Shown: positions 8,213 through 17,763, counted from the first letter of the stretch. The stretch: DNA of 64,000 bases from Bacteroidia bacterium (GCA_026414975.1 JAOAHZ010000008.1:62001-126000); one strand, 5' to 3'. The notes: generated from the sequence alone by a model not told the origin. Numbers and translations are program-made.

Positions 8213-10456
8213 ATGTTATCATATTTTAGCCAACCCTCCTCAGCGACCATGCTTCAAAAGCGGCAGCTCAAGACCCCTCTCAGCCCAGAGGCATTTTTGA
8301 TAGGAGGTCTCATCGTTATATCTCTCTTGGGAGAAGCGTACAATCATGCGCCCACTCCCCCTCCTCTTTCCCCTCGGCTCCTAACCGAGGAAGGGAAGCT
8401 CGCCCATATCAGCCTCTCCCCCGATGAGAAGTGGCGCTTACCTCCCACTAAAAGAACCTTGGCCCGAGTAGCTCCCCTACTCCTATACAAAGAAGATAGG
8501 CGATTTTACTTCCACCGAGGCGTAGACCCCATAGCTTTAGTACGAGCGATAGGGAGTACCCTAAAGGGCTCGCGTCAAGGCGGCTCCACGCTTACGATGC
8601 AGCTTGCTCGCTTATGGCGGCCCGGCCCCAGAAACCTATGGAGGAAACTCTTAGAGATATACTGGGCGTTAGGCATAGAGCTGCGTCACGACAAAGCTGA
8701 AATACTGAGTTTTTACCTCACTTATGCACCTTTCGGTCGGAATATAGAAGGCATAGAAGCTGCGGCGCAGGCTTACTTCGGCAAGGAGGCCGAAAGACTC
8801 ACACCCATGGAGATGGCAGCTCTATTACTCTTATCCCAGCGGCCATGGCTCTTACCAGCTCTCCTGCGAGGCGAAGAACGAGTCAAACGATGGGCTCTGC
8901 GCTGGGTAGAGCGCTGGTATCAAGCTGGGCTCCTCACGGCAGCTGAGTACGCTCAGGCACAACAAACTCCTCTTCTTTTGCGGTATCACTCTATGCCCCA
9001 GATAGAGCCCCACGCCATACCCACCCCAGTCAAAGAGCTGGATACTTTATATCTTAGCCTCTCTCTCCAGAGAGAGATTCATCGCCTCCTCCGAGCTGAG
9101 CTAACCGCCCTGCGCCCCTGTGGGGTTTCTGAAGGAGCTATTCTGGTTGCTGAGGCTCAAACAGGACGGGTTCGAGCTTACGTTCCCAGTTCGGGATATG
9201 CTCAGTGTGCCATAGACCTTATACAGGCTAAGCGATCTGTCGGTAGCACCCTCAAACCCCTCCTTTGGGCGGAAGGGATTTTTCAAGGCAAGATTCACTC
9301 TGAGTCACCTCTCTTGGACTTCCCCAAGTCCTACAATGGATATGTACCTATAAACTTTGAGCGGAGCGCTTATCAGGGGATAGTATCGGCGTCTGCAGCC
9401 CTTCGCCAATCGCTAAACGCCCCGGCTGTTTATCTTTTAGCGGAGATAGGTATCAACTCCTTCGCCGACAGGTTAAGGACCTTAGGTATAACAGGGGTAG
9501 AAAGAAGTGGACACGCAGGCATTGTTGGGGCTGTAGAAGCCTCCCTCTTCCAGCTCGTGCAGGCCTATACACCTTTGGCTACAAGGGGTTATTTCACTAA
9601 GCTGCGCCGTCGTGCCTCCGACCCCATAAGCATCCAATCCGTATGGGATTCGGCCAGCACCTGGATCGTTAGCGCTACGCTCCGTGAAGGTAATGGGTGG
9701 AGCTATAAAACAGGTACCTCTACAAAACTGCGTGATGCTTGGTGCATAGCCTACGATAACCGATACATTGTAGGAATATGGCTTGGGAATCCAGATGGTG
9801 CCTCTAGCGGCTGCCTAAAGGGCCGAGACGCCGCCTTCCCTTTAGCTCACAAAGTGGCACGGCTTCTTGGCACGAGTAGTTTTTATTTAGAAGCACCTAC
9901 TACAGTTGAAACCCTCCTTACATGTCCAGTTACAGGACTGACCAAGGGTACTTCATGTCCCAGGGGGGTTTTAGCGCTGCGTCGTCGGGGAGAGAGCTCT
10001 CTCCCCACCTGTCCCCATCTTCGTCGTTTGTGGGTAGGCCCTGTTTATTCCTTTTGCGAGGTATGTCGGCCCGAGAATAAAGATACCCTCAAAGAGCTGA
10101 GTCTTCCCCCTCTTCCATGGGCTTTAGTCAAAATAGATAACCTACCGCCCCATAATCCCTTCTGCCCAGCTGTACAACTAGACCTCCTTTCACCTCAGGA
10201 GGGAGCGGTCCTATGGCTGAGACGACCGCGCTTACCCCTTTATGCGGCGAGCGCTCCTACAGCTCCCGTTCTGTGGGGCAGCGAATCGGATACGATTGGG
10301 TGGCAGATGCCGAGTCAAACGCTATGGTATGTCCCTTCTCGTCGTGACACCTTACTTAAGCTCTGGGCTCAGGTAGGAAGCCTACGACGAGAGGTCCGAT
10401 GTAAGGTGCGATGGCTTTCTAAAAATGCCAAAGGCTCCCCCCTGCCCAGCCATTAG
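8213..10456 (+). CDS. pbpC: Penicillin-binding protein 1C (bifunctional glycosyltransferase/transpeptidase)
   Basis: The 747-residue class A PBP polymerises glycan strands and may cross-link peptidoglycan in the periplasm. An N-terminal membrane anchor (about 30-45) is followed by a GT51 domain with catalytic-type EDRRFYFHRGVDP and GGSTLTMQLAR motifs. The transpeptidase domain shows SVGSTLKP (SxxK), SLN (SxN) and KTGTS. The C-terminal ~100 residues fit the PBP1C-specific BiPBP_C domain. pbpC is often next to the alpha-2-macroglobulin gene yfhM; that partner is not here. The start is uncertain: ATG 8213 is used, but ATG 8249 is also possible and no adjacent TAnnTTTG decides between them. Confidence 0.9.
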   Translation: MLSYFSQPSSATMLQKRQLKTPLSPEAFLIGGLIVISLLGEAYNHAPTPPPLSPRLLTEEGKLAHISLSPDEKWRLPPTKRTLARVAPLLLYKEDRRFYFHRGVDPIALVRAIGSTLKGSRQGGSTLTMQLARLWRPGPRNLWRKLLEIYWALGIELRHDKAEILSFYLTYAPFGRNIEGIEAAAQAYFGKEAERLTPMEMAALLLLSQRPWLLPALLRGEERVKRWALRWVERWYQAGLLTAAEYAQAQQTPLLLRYHSMPQIEPHAIPTPVKELDTLYLSLSLQREIHRLLRAELTALRPCGVSEGAILVAEAQTGRVRAYVPSSGYAQCAIDLIQAKRSVGSTLKPLLWAEGIFQGKIHSESPLLDFPKSYNGYVPINFERSAYQGIVSASAALRQSLNAPAVYLLAEIGINSFADRLRTLGITGVERSGHAGIVGAVEASLFQLVQAYTPLATRGYFTKLRRRASDPISIQSVWDSASTWIVSATLREGNGWSYKTGTSTKLRDAWCIAYDNRYIVGIWLGNPDGASSGCLKGRDAAFPLAHKVARLLGTSSFYLEAPTTVETLLTCPVTGLTKGTSCPRGVLALRRRGESSLPTCPHLRRLWVGPVYSFCEVCRPENKDTLKELSLPPLPWALVKIDNLPPHNPFCPAVQLDLLSPQEGAVLWLRRPRLPLYAASAPTAPVLWGSESDTIGWQMPSQTLWYVPSRRDTLLKLWAQVGSLRREVRCKVRWLSKNAKGSPLPSH

Positions 10457-10637
10457 ACTGATACGGACTGGTCCCAAGGAGGCGCAAACAAAAGTGCCCT
10501 CTGCAAACCCTTCAAGGAGTATCCACCCCCTACCATTTAGGGCCAAAACGGATCATGGACCACCCCAATCCTTGGCTATTGCACAGCCTCGCCGACTCCC
10601 TCGGCTTTTAGACAAAGGCGGTAAAACTTATCGGTCT

Positions 10638-11990
10638 TCAAGACTTCCGCCGCCAAGTCTCTAAAAATCGGGTGTTGTAGGTGCCTTTACGGAAGTTTTC
10701 ATCCCGTAGGATTTCCTTCAAGATGGGTATAGTGGTGCGTAAGCCAGGCCCCTCAATGATAAATTCATCTAAAGCGCGGAGCATCTTATTGATAACCTCT
10801 TCTCGGGAAAAGTCTGACACGATTAGCTTAGCTATCATGGAGTCGTAATAAGGGGGAATGGTATAGTTGGCATAAACATGGGTATCTACTCGTACACCGT
10901 GTCCACCGGGTTTATGATAATCCTGAATGCGACCTGGGCTAGGGCGGAAGTCGGCATAGGGGTCCTCAGCGTTGATGCGAACCTCCATCGCCCATCGGTT
11001 CTGCGGAAAATAGTGCTTTCCCGAGACGGGTACGCCTGCCGCCACTTTGATCTGTTCCTTGATCAAGTCAAAGAAGAATATCTCCTCTGTAACAGGATGC
11101 TCCACTTGAATGCGGGTGTTCATCTCCATGAAGTAAAACTCCCCCGTATCCTGATCCAAGATGAATTCTACTGTGCCTGCACTTTCGTACCGAATAAACT
11201 TAGCCAGCCGGACCGCTGCCTCACCCATCCTTTCTCGGAGCTCAGGTGTCATGATTGGACTCGGCGCCTCCTCTATAAGTTTCTGATAACGGCGCTGGAT
11301 GGTACAGTCCCTTTCAGAGAGATGGGATACATTTCCATACTGGTCCCCCACCACTTGAATCTCTATGTGGCGCGGATTTTGAATGTACTTCTCCATGTAT
11401 AGGCCATCATTTCCAAAAGCCGCCTTAGCCTCAGCTCGAGCGATATTCCACGCATCCTCTAACTCCTCAGGTTTCCAGACAATACGCATGCCTTTTCCCC
11501 CGCCACCAGCCGTCGCTTTGAGAAGCACAGGATAGCCTATATCCGAAGCTACATGCCGCGCCTGAGTAAGGCTTTCTAACACACCCTCTGAACCAGGGAC
11601 CGTAGGCACACCCGCCCTCTGAGCTGTAGCTTTTGCGGTTGCTTTGTCTCCCATAGCCGCTATAGCTTCAGGGGACGGGCCGATAAATTTCACGCCGTAT
11701 TCCGCACAAATGCTGGCAAATCTCTCATTTTCAGACAAAAAACCATAACCCGGATGCACGGCATCTGCCGCAGTAACTTCCACAGCCGACATGATAGCCG
11801 GGATATTCAGGTAGCTATCCCGGCTAGGAGGCGGACCAATGCACACCGCCTCATCCGCAAATCGTACGTGCAAACTTTCCCTATCTGCGGTGGAATAAAC
11901 AGCTACTGTGGGTATCCCCAGTTCTTTACAGGTGCGAATGATGCGTAAGGCTATTTCTCCACGATTCGCTATGAGTATCTTTCGGAACAT
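10638..11990 (-). CDS. accC: Acetyl-CoA carboxylase, biotin carboxylase subunit
   Basis: AccC carboxylates the biotin on AccB using ATP and bicarbonate, the first half of malonyl-CoA synthesis for fatty acids. The 450-residue length is typical. Visible motifs include [18 protein letters not shown] at the N-terminus, the glycine-rich ATP loop [24 protein letters not shown] and the catalytic [15 protein letters not shown]. It lies 10 bp after accB with AGGGG before its ATG, one of the clearer Shine-Dalgarno-like sequences in the window, and is the last gene of efp-accB-accC. Confidence 0.97.
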   Translation of the reverse strand: MFRKILIANRGEIALRIIRTCKELGIPTVAVYSTADRESLHVRFADEAVCIGPPPSRDSYLNIPAIMSAVEVTAADAVHPGYGFLSENERFASICAEYGVKFIGPSPEAIAAMGDKATAKATAQRAGVPTVPGSEGVLESLTQARHVASDIGYPVLLKATAGGGGKGMRIVWKPEELEDAWNIARAEAKAAFGNDGLYMEKYIQNPRHIEIQVVGDQYGNVSHLSERDCTIQRRYQKLIEEAPSPIMTPELRERMGEAAVRLAKFIRYESAGTVEFILDQDTGEFYFMEMNTRIQVEHPVTEEIFFFDLIKEQIKVAAGVPVSGKHYFPQNRWAMEVRINAEDPYADFRPSPGRIQDYHKPGGHGVRVDTHVYANYTIPPYYDSMIAKLIVSDFSREEVINKMLRALDEFIIEGPGLRTTIPILKEILRDENFRKGTYNTRFLETWRRKS

Positions 11991-12000
11991 ACCCCTCAGC

Positions 12001-12480
12001 TCAGAGCGGCTCTATTTCAAAGAGAGGTTGGTCATATTCCACGGGCTGGGCATCCTCAACAAGAATGCGAACGACCTTGCCCGAGATTTCCGATTGGATT
12101 TCGTTAAAGAGTTTCATTGCTTCTATGATACAGACCACTTGTCCTGGCCGTACTATGTCGCCCACTTTTACATAGGGTTCCTTATCGGGACCTGGACGCC
12201 GATAAAAGGTACCAACCATCGGCGAGCGGATGTATTCTAACTTCTTAGGAGGCGAAGGCGGTGTCTCCACTTTGGATACCTCTGGCACAGGCTCAGATGG
12301 CGGCGAAGAAGCCGAAGGAATGGGAGGAGAAGAAGGTTGTACTACAGGTGCAGCGGGCAAAGCGGCTCCAAGCACCCCCCGCCGAATCGTCAGACGAAAC
12401 TCCCCTTCCTCCAAGATTACCTCATTCAAATCCGATTTATTGACAAAACGCAGCAGCTCTAAAATAGATTTCAGGTCCAT
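12001..12480 (-). CDS. accB: Acetyl-CoA carboxylase, biotin carboxyl carrier protein
   Basis: The 159-residue carrier protein has an N-terminal helix region, a Pro/Ser-rich flexible linker (about 45-80) and a C-terminal biotinyl domain. The modified lysine lies in EAMKLFNEI near residue 125; the usual AMKM is AMKL here, a common variant. It shuttles carboxylated biotin between AccC and AccAD. It sits 6 bp downstream of efp and 10 bp upstream of accC, the classic efp-accB-accC order. Confidence 0.97.
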   Translation of the reverse strand: MDLKSILELLRFVNKSDLNEVILEEGEFRLTIRRGVLGAALPAAPVVQPSSPPIPSASSPPSEPVPEVSKVETPPSPPKKLEYIRSPMVGTFYRRPGPDKEPYVKVGDIVRPGQVVCIIEAMKLFNEIQSEISGKVVRILVEDAQPVEYDQPLFEIEPL

Positions 12481-12486
12481 ATCAGC

Positions 12487-13053
12487 TCAGCCTTTGACGC
12501 GTTCTATGTATTCTCTTTTACGGGTATCAACTTTCACTTTATCACCTGTCTCAACAAAAAGAGGTACCTTGATGCGGGCCCCAGAAGAGAGCACGGCATT
12601 TTTCATTAGGTTCGTCACGCTATCCCCCTTAACCGCCATCTCCGCCTCTGCCACATCTAAGACCACAAACTGGGGCAGTTCTACGAAAAGCAGCGTCTCC
12701 GTATCTGCATCCCATAAAGCCTCACAATCTTGATTTTCGGTCAGAAACTCTACACCACGCACTTGTTCCTGGGTCGCTGAAAACTGCTCAAAGCTTTCTG
12801 CTTCCATGAAGTAATACAGACTACCATCGCTATACAGATATTGGCAAGGGCGTCGCTCCACCCGTACAGGGTCTATACGAGTGTTAGAGGGGAAGTTTCT
12901 TTCAAAAACCCGCCCTGTAATGACGTTCTTCAGGCGAGTATAGACGTACGGATTACCTTTTCCAGGCTTTACATGTAGAAACTCCACTACTTCATATAAC
13001 TCGCCCTCCAAACGGAGGATCATGCCATTGGAGATATCCACCGCTTGCGCCAT
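12487..13053 (-). CDS. efp: Elongation factor P
   Basis: EF-P relieves ribosome stalling at polyproline, which matters here because several encoded proteins have PPP runs. The 188-residue length from ATG 13053 (MAQAVDISNGMILRLEGE) is standard; an upstream in-frame ATG at 13101 would add 16 unusual residues and is rejected. The lysine at the domain I loop tip (HVKPGKGNP) is present, so post-translational modification is possible. CATCTTTG sits four bases before the ATG. It leads the efp-accB-accC operon and diverges from the acyl-CoA dehydrogenase gene, with 70 bp between the two starts. Confidence 0.95.
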   Translation of the reverse strand: MAQAVDISNGMILRLEGELYEVVEFLHVKPGKGNPYVYTRLKNVITGRVFERNFPSNTRIDPVRVERRPCQYLYSDGSLYYFMEAESFEQFSATQEQVRGVEFLTENQDCEALWDADTETLLFVELPQFVVLDVAEAEMAVKGDSVTNLMKNAVLSSGARIKVPLFVETGDKVKVDTRKREYIERVKG

Positions 13054-13057
13054 GTCG

Positions 13058-13065
13058 CAAAGATG
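13058..13065 (-). promoter_or_regulatory. -7 element (CATCTTTG) of efp-accB-accC
   Basis: One mismatch from TAnnTTTG, four bases (CGAC) before ATG 13053 on the minus strand. Confidence 0.5.
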
Positions 13066-13111
13066 AGAAAAACCCTGCTTCTGAAAGTGACAACAGGTCA
13101 TACATATTTGT

Positions 13112-13119
13112 TACCTTTG
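13112..13119 (+). promoter_or_regulatory. -7 element TACCTTTG of the acyl-CoA dehydrogenase gene
   Basis: Exact TAnnTTTG, followed by AAGC and ATG 13124. Predicts a leaderless or nearly leaderless mRNA. Confidence 0.7.
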
Positions 13120-13123
13120 AAGC

Positions 13124-14920
13124 ATGGCACAGGCAATTGCCCAGCAGCACTTGACCAGAGGAGGGGCCTTCTTGATTCAATCCACACCTCCTCAGCGTGT
13201 ATTCATCCCAGAAGAATGGAATGAAGAGCAGCGTCAGCTCGCTCAGCTATGCGAAGAGTTTTTAGAGAAGGAGATATACCCTCGATTAGATGAAATTGAC
13301 CATGGCGACCCTACTCAGGTCATGCCGGACATCCTTCGCAAGGCTGCGGCATTAGGCTTCCTTGGGCTAACCGTACCCGAGGCCTATGGCGGCTTAGGAG
13401 CTGACTTCTTGACGGGCATGCTTTTTACCGAAAAGATGGGTCCGTCCCACTCTTTTGCTGTAGCCCTTTTAGCCCATACTGGAATTGGAACTCTGCCCAT
13501 CCTTTACTTCGGTACGCCAGAACAGAAACAGAAGTACCTACCCAAAATTGTATCGGGTGAGCTTTTTGCGGCTTATTGCCTAACCGAACCGGGTTCTGGC
13601 TCTGATGCCCTCGGCGCACGCAGTAAAGCCATACCTACTCCGGATGGCAAGGCTTATCATCTCTCAGGACAAAAAATGTGGATCACAAACGGGGGATTTG
13701 CTGATCTATTTACTGTATTCGCTAAGGTAAACGGCGAGCACTTTACCGCTTTCTTAGTAGAACGAAGTTTCCCGGGAGTATCGGTGGGAGCCGAAGAGAA
13801 GAAAATGGGCATCAAAGGCTCCTCTACTCGGCAAGTCTTCTTCCAAGATACCCCTGTCCCCGCTGAGAATCTACTGGGTGAAATCGGAAAAGGGCATGTA
13901 ATCGCTTTCAATATACTGAACATCGGCCGCATCAAGCTTGCAGCTGCTACAACTGGGTCAGCTAAACGCCTTATTGACATTTCGGTCAAGTACGCCAAAG
14001 AACGCCACCAGTTTGGCCGTCCCATAGCCAGCTTTGGAGCTATTCAGCACAAACTGGCTGACATGGCAATCTATACTTGGGCTTGCGAGACAGCGACTTA
14101 TCGGACATCGGCCGACATTCAAGCCTACGAAAAGCACCTTTTAGAAAAAGGAGAGCCATACGAAAAAGCCCTCTTAGGAGCCGCTCAAGAATATGCCGCT
14201 GAGTGTGCAATGCTCAAAGTCTTTGGCTCGGAGATGCTGGATTATGTAGTAGATGAGGCCGTTCAAATACATGGCGGCTACGGCTACTCTGCCGAGTACC
14301 CTGTCGAACGAGCCTACCGAGACAGCCGCATCAACCGCATCTATGAGGGTACCAATGAAATCAATAGAATGCTAAGCGTGGATTATCTCCTCCGCAAGGC
14401 GATGAAAGGCGAGCTGGACCTATTGAGCGCAGCCATGAAGGTACAGAGCGAGCTAACCAGCATCCCAGATTTGGGAGAACCGAGTGGGGAGTTTCTCGCT
14501 GTAGAGAAGAAAGCCGTAGAAAACCTCAAGAAAGCCATCCTTATGGTAGCGGGATACACAGCTCAAAAGTACATGCAAAAGTTAGCAGAAGAGCAAGAAG
14601 TCCTGATGGCAATCGCCGATATGCTTATAGATACTTATGTGGCTGAATCCATGATCTTGCGCACAGAGAAAATAGCGATAATGAATGGGCAAGCCGCGGC
14701 GACTGAAGCCTTAGCCATGACGCAGTGCTACTTGGTAGATGCGCAAGAACGGGCCGCCTCGGCGGGACGACGAGCTATACTTCATGCAGCTCAGGGGGAT
14801 GAACGACGCTTACTCCTCATGGGACTCAAACGCTTTACAAAGCCCATGGAGGTAGATACTGTGGCCTTGCGCCGGCGGATAGCTGAAAGGCTTCTGCAAG
14901 CCGAGAGATATTGCTTTTAG
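13124..14920 (+). CDS. Acyl-CoA dehydrogenase with extended C-terminus
   Basis: The 598-residue FAD enzyme introduces the trans-2 double bond in acyl-CoA beta-oxidation. The N-terminal and middle domains show YCLTEPGSGSDALG and MWITNGGFADLF, and the C-terminal helical domain has IHGGYGYSAEYPVERAYRD and the active-site region YEGTNEINRM. About 170 residues follow the normal ACAD core, as in the roughly 600-residue class common in Bacteroidota and in VLCAD. Substrate chain length cannot be read directly. It diverges from efp and has its own promoter. Two strong hairpins follow its stop codon. Confidence 0.93.
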   Translation: MAQAIAQQHLTRGGAFLIQSTPPQRVFIPEEWNEEQRQLAQLCEEFLEKEIYPRLDEIDHGDPTQVMPDILRKAAALGFLGLTVPEAYGGLGADFLTGMLFTEKMGPSHSFAVALLAHTGIGTLPILYFGTPEQKQKYLPKIVSGELFAAYCLTEPGSGSDALGARSKAIPTPDGKAYHLSGQKMWITNGGFADLFTVFAKVNGEHFTAFLVERSFPGVSVGAEEKKMGIKGSSTRQVFFQDTPVPAENLLGEIGKGHVIAFNILNIGRIKLAAATTGSAKRLIDISVKYAKERHQFGRPIASFGAIQHKLADMAIYTWACETATYRTSADIQAYEKHLLEKGEPYEKALLGAAQEYAAECAMLKVFGSEMLDYVVDEAVQIHGGYGYSAEYPVERAYRDSRINRIYEGTNEINRMLSVDYLLRKAMKGELDLLSAAMKVQSELTSIPDLGEPSGEFLAVEKKAVENLKKAILMVAGYTAQKYMQKLAEEQEVLMAIADMLIDTYVAESMILRTEKIAIMNGQAAATEALAMTQCYLVDAQERAASAGRRAILHAAQGDERRLLLMGLKRFTKPMEVDTVALRRRIAERLLQAERYCF

Positions 14921-14933
14921 AGTTTGGTTATGA

Positions 14934-14962
14934 GGCGGCAGCCACCGATGGTGGCTGCCGCC
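14934..14962 (+). terminator. Hairpin 1 downstream of the acyl-CoA dehydrogenase gene
   Basis: A perfect 13-bp stem (14934-14946 with 14950-14962; GGCGGCAGCCACC arm) and a GAT loop begin 14 bp after the stop codon. There is no U-run, so it may terminate or stabilise the 3' end rather than act as a canonical intrinsic terminator. Confidence 0.55.
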
Positions 14963-14967
14963 TAGTG

Positions 14968-15006
14968 GGGGGGGGCGCCAGCGCCAAAGGCGCTGGCGCC
15001 CCCCCC
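14968..15006 (+). repeat. 18-bp perfect GC-only-ended palindrome (hairpin 2)
   Basis: Arms 14968-14985 and 14989-15006 pair perfectly around an AAA loop. The outer eight pairs are all G:C with G on one side (a G9 run precedes) and the inner part reads GCGCCAGCGCC. It follows hairpin 1 by five bases. The stem shares the octamer GCTGGCGC with the hairpin at 59604-59633. Function may be termination, mRNA protection or an interspersed REP-like unit. Confidence 0.85.
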
Positions 15007-15210
15007 GCTCTTTACCCCCACAGCAGCGAAGCTATCCCCGTGCCGCTGAACCGCCTCTATTAGCACCTCCCCCACCACCCATACAGGCCCGACCAACAGA
15101 CAGGAACAGCAACGAGGCAAAAACGCCCTACACTACTCCAGTACCCCTTCCTCAAGATTTTCTTTCTTCCCCTATCCTCCTACGACCCTCACGCTATACC
15201 CTCCATAAGC

Positions 15211-16302
15211 TTACTTAAAAGCAGCTTCAAAAGCCTCCATGTACTTAGCCGTATTAGCCCGAACCGAATACTGCCTCTCCACGACCTCTCTGGCAGCTCG
15301 TCCTAAGCTTTGACGCACTTCAGGGTGTTCAATCAAGTAGCTTATCTTGTCTACCCAATCGTCTAAAGTGCGAGCGAATAGGCCGTTCACCCCGTCCTCA
15401 ATAACCTCGCAATTCATACCAATAGGGGAGACAACCGCAGCTTTACCCAAAGCCATGTATTGGAGAGCCTTGAGAGCGCACTTACCTCGACTCCAGTCTT
15501 CGTCGGGTAGAGGCATTAGCCCTATGTCAATCTTCATCAGGTCTTCCACCTCCGTATCAGCTCGCCAAGGTAAAATCTCAGCTGGAAAGGGGGGCTGATA
15601 GCCTGAAGTTCCTATGAAGCGAAATCGGATGCGGTCCCCATACAGCTTATATAGCTGCACCAAAGCACCTTCAATCGTACGCAAATGCGCCGTCGTAGTC
15701 CGACTACCACTCCATCCTATGACTACATAAGACTTCGGAGGAGTTTCCAGCGCTCTATATAAATCCGTGTCTATGGTAGTGGGGATAATCCGAACGTCCT
15801 CGGCATACTGGCGGGCAAAGGCAGCCAAGTATTCATTGCAAACTGTAACCACCTTCGCTTGACGAAGCAAACGCGGAAGTTTCTGAGAGCTCTTTAGCCA
15901 TGCAAACCTCTTGTTCTCCTCAGAAACATTCACTATCCATATGGCATCGTCAAAATCCACAATCACGGGCAATCCTCTCATCCACAGCTTCTCTACTAGA
16001 GTCGTGCCCAATACCGTAGCTTCCCTGTGTAGGTAAATTCCATCCCACCTACCGCGATTGATAGCCCGAACAAGCGACCCTAAGAAAGAGGAACCTATTA
16101 TCCCGAACCGTCTCAGAATAGGGGTATCACGGGCTGTAAAGGTCTGGTACTGCTGCGCTGAGAAAAAGGGTATACACTCTATAGTATAGCCTGCTTCTTG
16201 GAGAGCAGGAAGGTATTGCCCTATTCGGAAGCGCAGACTGGGGGGTATATGCAGGGGATAAGCGGTAAGTAGGGCTATTCGGCGCTTCACTCCTCCAGCC
16301 AT
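15211..16302 (-). CDS. Glycosyltransferase, GT4/GT-B type
   Basis: The 363-residue protein looks like a GT-B fold transferase. The N-terminal half includes IALLTAYPLHIPPSLRFRIG and DGIYLHREA; the C-terminal half has a donor-binding region with WSGSRTTTAHL and KALQYMALGKAAVVSPIG followed by EVIEDGVNGLF, the group 1 transferase signature including the conserved acidic residue. The sugar and acceptor are unknown. It overlaps the epimerase gene by 16 bp, so the two are co-translated and likely act in one surface-glycan pathway. Nothing in the sequence suggests membrane segments. Confidence 0.85.
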   Translation of the reverse strand: MAGGVKRRIALLTAYPLHIPPSLRFRIGQYLPALQEAGYTIECIPFFSAQQYQTFTARDTPILRRFGIIGSSFLGSLVRAINRGRWDGIYLHREATVLGTTLVEKLWMRGLPVIVDFDDAIWIVNVSEENKRFAWLKSSQKLPRLLRQAKVVTVCNEYLAAFARQYAEDVRIIPTTIDTDLYRALETPPKSYVVIGWSGSRTTTAHLRTIEGALVQLYKLYGDRIRFRFIGTSGYQPPFPAEILPWRADTEVEDLMKIDIGLMPLPDEDWSRGKCALKALQYMALGKAAVVSPIGMNCEVIEDGVNGLFARTLDDWVDKISYLIEHPEVRQSLGRAAREVVERQYSVRANTAKYMEAFEAAFK

Positions 16303-17288
16303 ACGGAGGGGAGGTTTTTGTAGATTTCTATGTTCTGAAAACTGGGGGTTTTTCTAGCTCCCTTGGCCTTGACCCACTGGGCCATCCGATGCAGGCCCTC
16401 CTTTAGAGGAACGAGCGATTTCGGATCAATCCCAAATACTTGATAAGCTTTTGTATGATCGGCATAAGCATAAGGCACCTCGTTCCGAGGGGGCAAATAG
16501 CGAATCGGTTGTCTCATTCCCATAGCCTCCATCACCGCTTCAGCTAGTTCGTTGATAGTGTAGGGGATATCTGCTCCGATGTTGAACACTTGATTATATG
16601 CCGAGGGAATATGCGCACTTCTCGCTATATGAGGAGCTACATCCTGTATATAAGAGAAGGCCCGCTTTGAGGTACCGTCTCCAAAAATCGTAAGAGGCTT
16701 GCCCGACAAAAGCTGATTCATAAATATGCCTACTACATTCCGATAACGATCGCCTATATTTTGTCGTTCACCATATACGTTATGCGGGCGGAAGATGATG
16801 TAGTTCAGTCCAAAAAGCTCATGGGCCGCTTTGAGGTCTAACTCCACGGCATACTTGGCAATTCCATAAGGGTCCTCAGGCTGAGGGGTGAGGTCTTCAT
16901 GCATTGGCAGTTGATTTCTCCCATAGACAGCTATAGAAGAAGTAAAGATGAAGCATTCTACCTCATGTTTGATAGACAAGTTGATAAGGTTGACGCTACC
17001 TACAACGTTATTTTCGTAGTTGAAGCGACGGATGAAGTGGCTGAGGCCCTCTGCAGCATAAGCGGCCAAGTGATAAACGAAGGTAAAACGGTAATCATGA
17101 AAAACTTTCTCTAAGAGCGGCCAATCAACGATACTACCCCGTATAAATTCAGCCTTCGGATTGACATTGTCTATGAATCCACCGCTCAGATCATCTAGCA
17201 CTACTACTTTGTGTCCAAGCTCTAAAAGGGCATCTACCACATGACTACCAATAAAGCCTGCACCACCTGTCACGAGAGAAACTGGCAT
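16287..17288 (-). CDS. NAD-dependent nucleotide-sugar epimerase/dehydratase
   Basis: An extended SDR enzyme of 333 residues. The N-terminal TGGAGFIGSHVV binds NAD, and the catalytic triad is seen as the Ser in FIFTSSIAVYG and the YxxxK in PYGIAKYAVE. It resembles UDP-glucose/UDP-N-acetylglucosamine 4-epimerases (GalE-like); exact substrate unknown. An upstream TTG/ATG-open extension to 17336 exists, but ATG 17288 fits the fold and has TACCTTTG four bases before it. It leads a two-gene unit with the overlapping glycosyltransferase. Confidence 0.88.
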   Translation of the reverse strand: MPVSLVTGGAGFIGSHVVDALLELGHKVVVLDDLSGGFIDNVNPKAEFIRGSIVDWPLLEKVFHDYRFTFVYHLAAYAAEGLSHFIRRFNYENNVVGSVNLINLSIKHEVECFIFTSSIAVYGRNQLPMHEDLTPQPEDPYGIAKYAVELDLKAAHELFGLNYIIFRPHNVYGERQNIGDRYRNVVGIFMNQLLSGKPLTIFGDGTSKRAFSYIQDVAPHIARSAHIPSAYNQVFNIGADIPYTINELAEAVMEAMGMRQPIRYLPPRNEVPYAYADHTKAYQVFGIDPKSLVPLKEGLHRMAQWVKAKGARKTPSFQNIEIYKNLPSVWLEE

Positions 17289-17292
17289 GCCA

Positions 17293-17300
17293 CAAAGGTA
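17293..17300 (-). promoter_or_regulatory. -7 element TACCTTTG of the epimerase-glycosyltransferase unit
   Basis: Exact TAnnTTTG, followed by TGGC and ATG 17288 on the minus strand. It decides the start codon. Confidence 0.7.
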
Positions 17301-17763
17301 GATGCATGGGATAGTAAGGTATATGGATAGGCACAAGAATCCTCCAACCAGCTATTCACGAGTAAGCGGCTATGGGGCTTCTTGGAACGAATTCACAATG
17401 AAGTAGCGATAGGGACATGAGGTTTATGGAGGGAGAATCGTGGCCCTACGACCCTTGCACAGAGGCCCCCTCTTTCTCCGATTACCATTTAGCTTATGTA
17501 GCAGTTGCCCAAGGGCAGCAGAACGCTATCAATCTACCTTCTGCTGCCACAGCTAAGCTCCCAGCCTAACCTTCTCTCACGCAAGCTTCTCCGCAGAATG
17601 TCATAAAGGCTTATGTTTTTCAAGGTTAGATAGTGATGATATAGCCGCGGCGTAGTCCAGAAGACAACGACCCGATGAGTGCAGCCGTATGAGGATTTAT
17701 AGTCAGACCCCTCGTACCTTAGCAGTAAAGCAATTGACCCGACTTATTTAGGGAGGAAAAACG
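17301..17763 (+). other. Long intergenic region with a gene relic
   Basis: This is the longest gap without an intact gene in the window (491 bp between the epimerase start and ATG 17780). It holds the epimerase promoter at its left, a degenerate coding relic (17480-17569), and the promoter of the outer-membrane protein gene at its right end. I see no tRNA-like cloverleaf, long hairpin or other ORF in the rest. Confidence 0.6.
17480..17569 (+). pseudogene. Remnant of a paralogue of the outer-membrane protein gene at 17780
   Basis: One frame ending at TAA 17567 reads VAVAQGQQNAINLPS, which matches the signal peptide end and mature N-terminus of the downstream protein (IAVAHGQQTLINLPS). The DNA is also similar across this stretch (GGGCAGCAGA and ATCAA). 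No start codon or downstream barrel sequence can be found, so it is a truncated, decayed copy. It probably arose by tandem duplication followed by deletion. Confidence 0.6.

Noticed and set aside
14968-15006. Palindrome as an insertion-sequence end or attachment site
   Set aside because: There is no second copy nearby, no target duplication and no transposase or integrase gene in the window.
15211-17288. Epimerase plus glycosyltransferase pair as part of a genomic island
   Set aside because: Flanks show no mobile genes and the epimerase uses the same TACCTTTG promoter geometry as the core genes.
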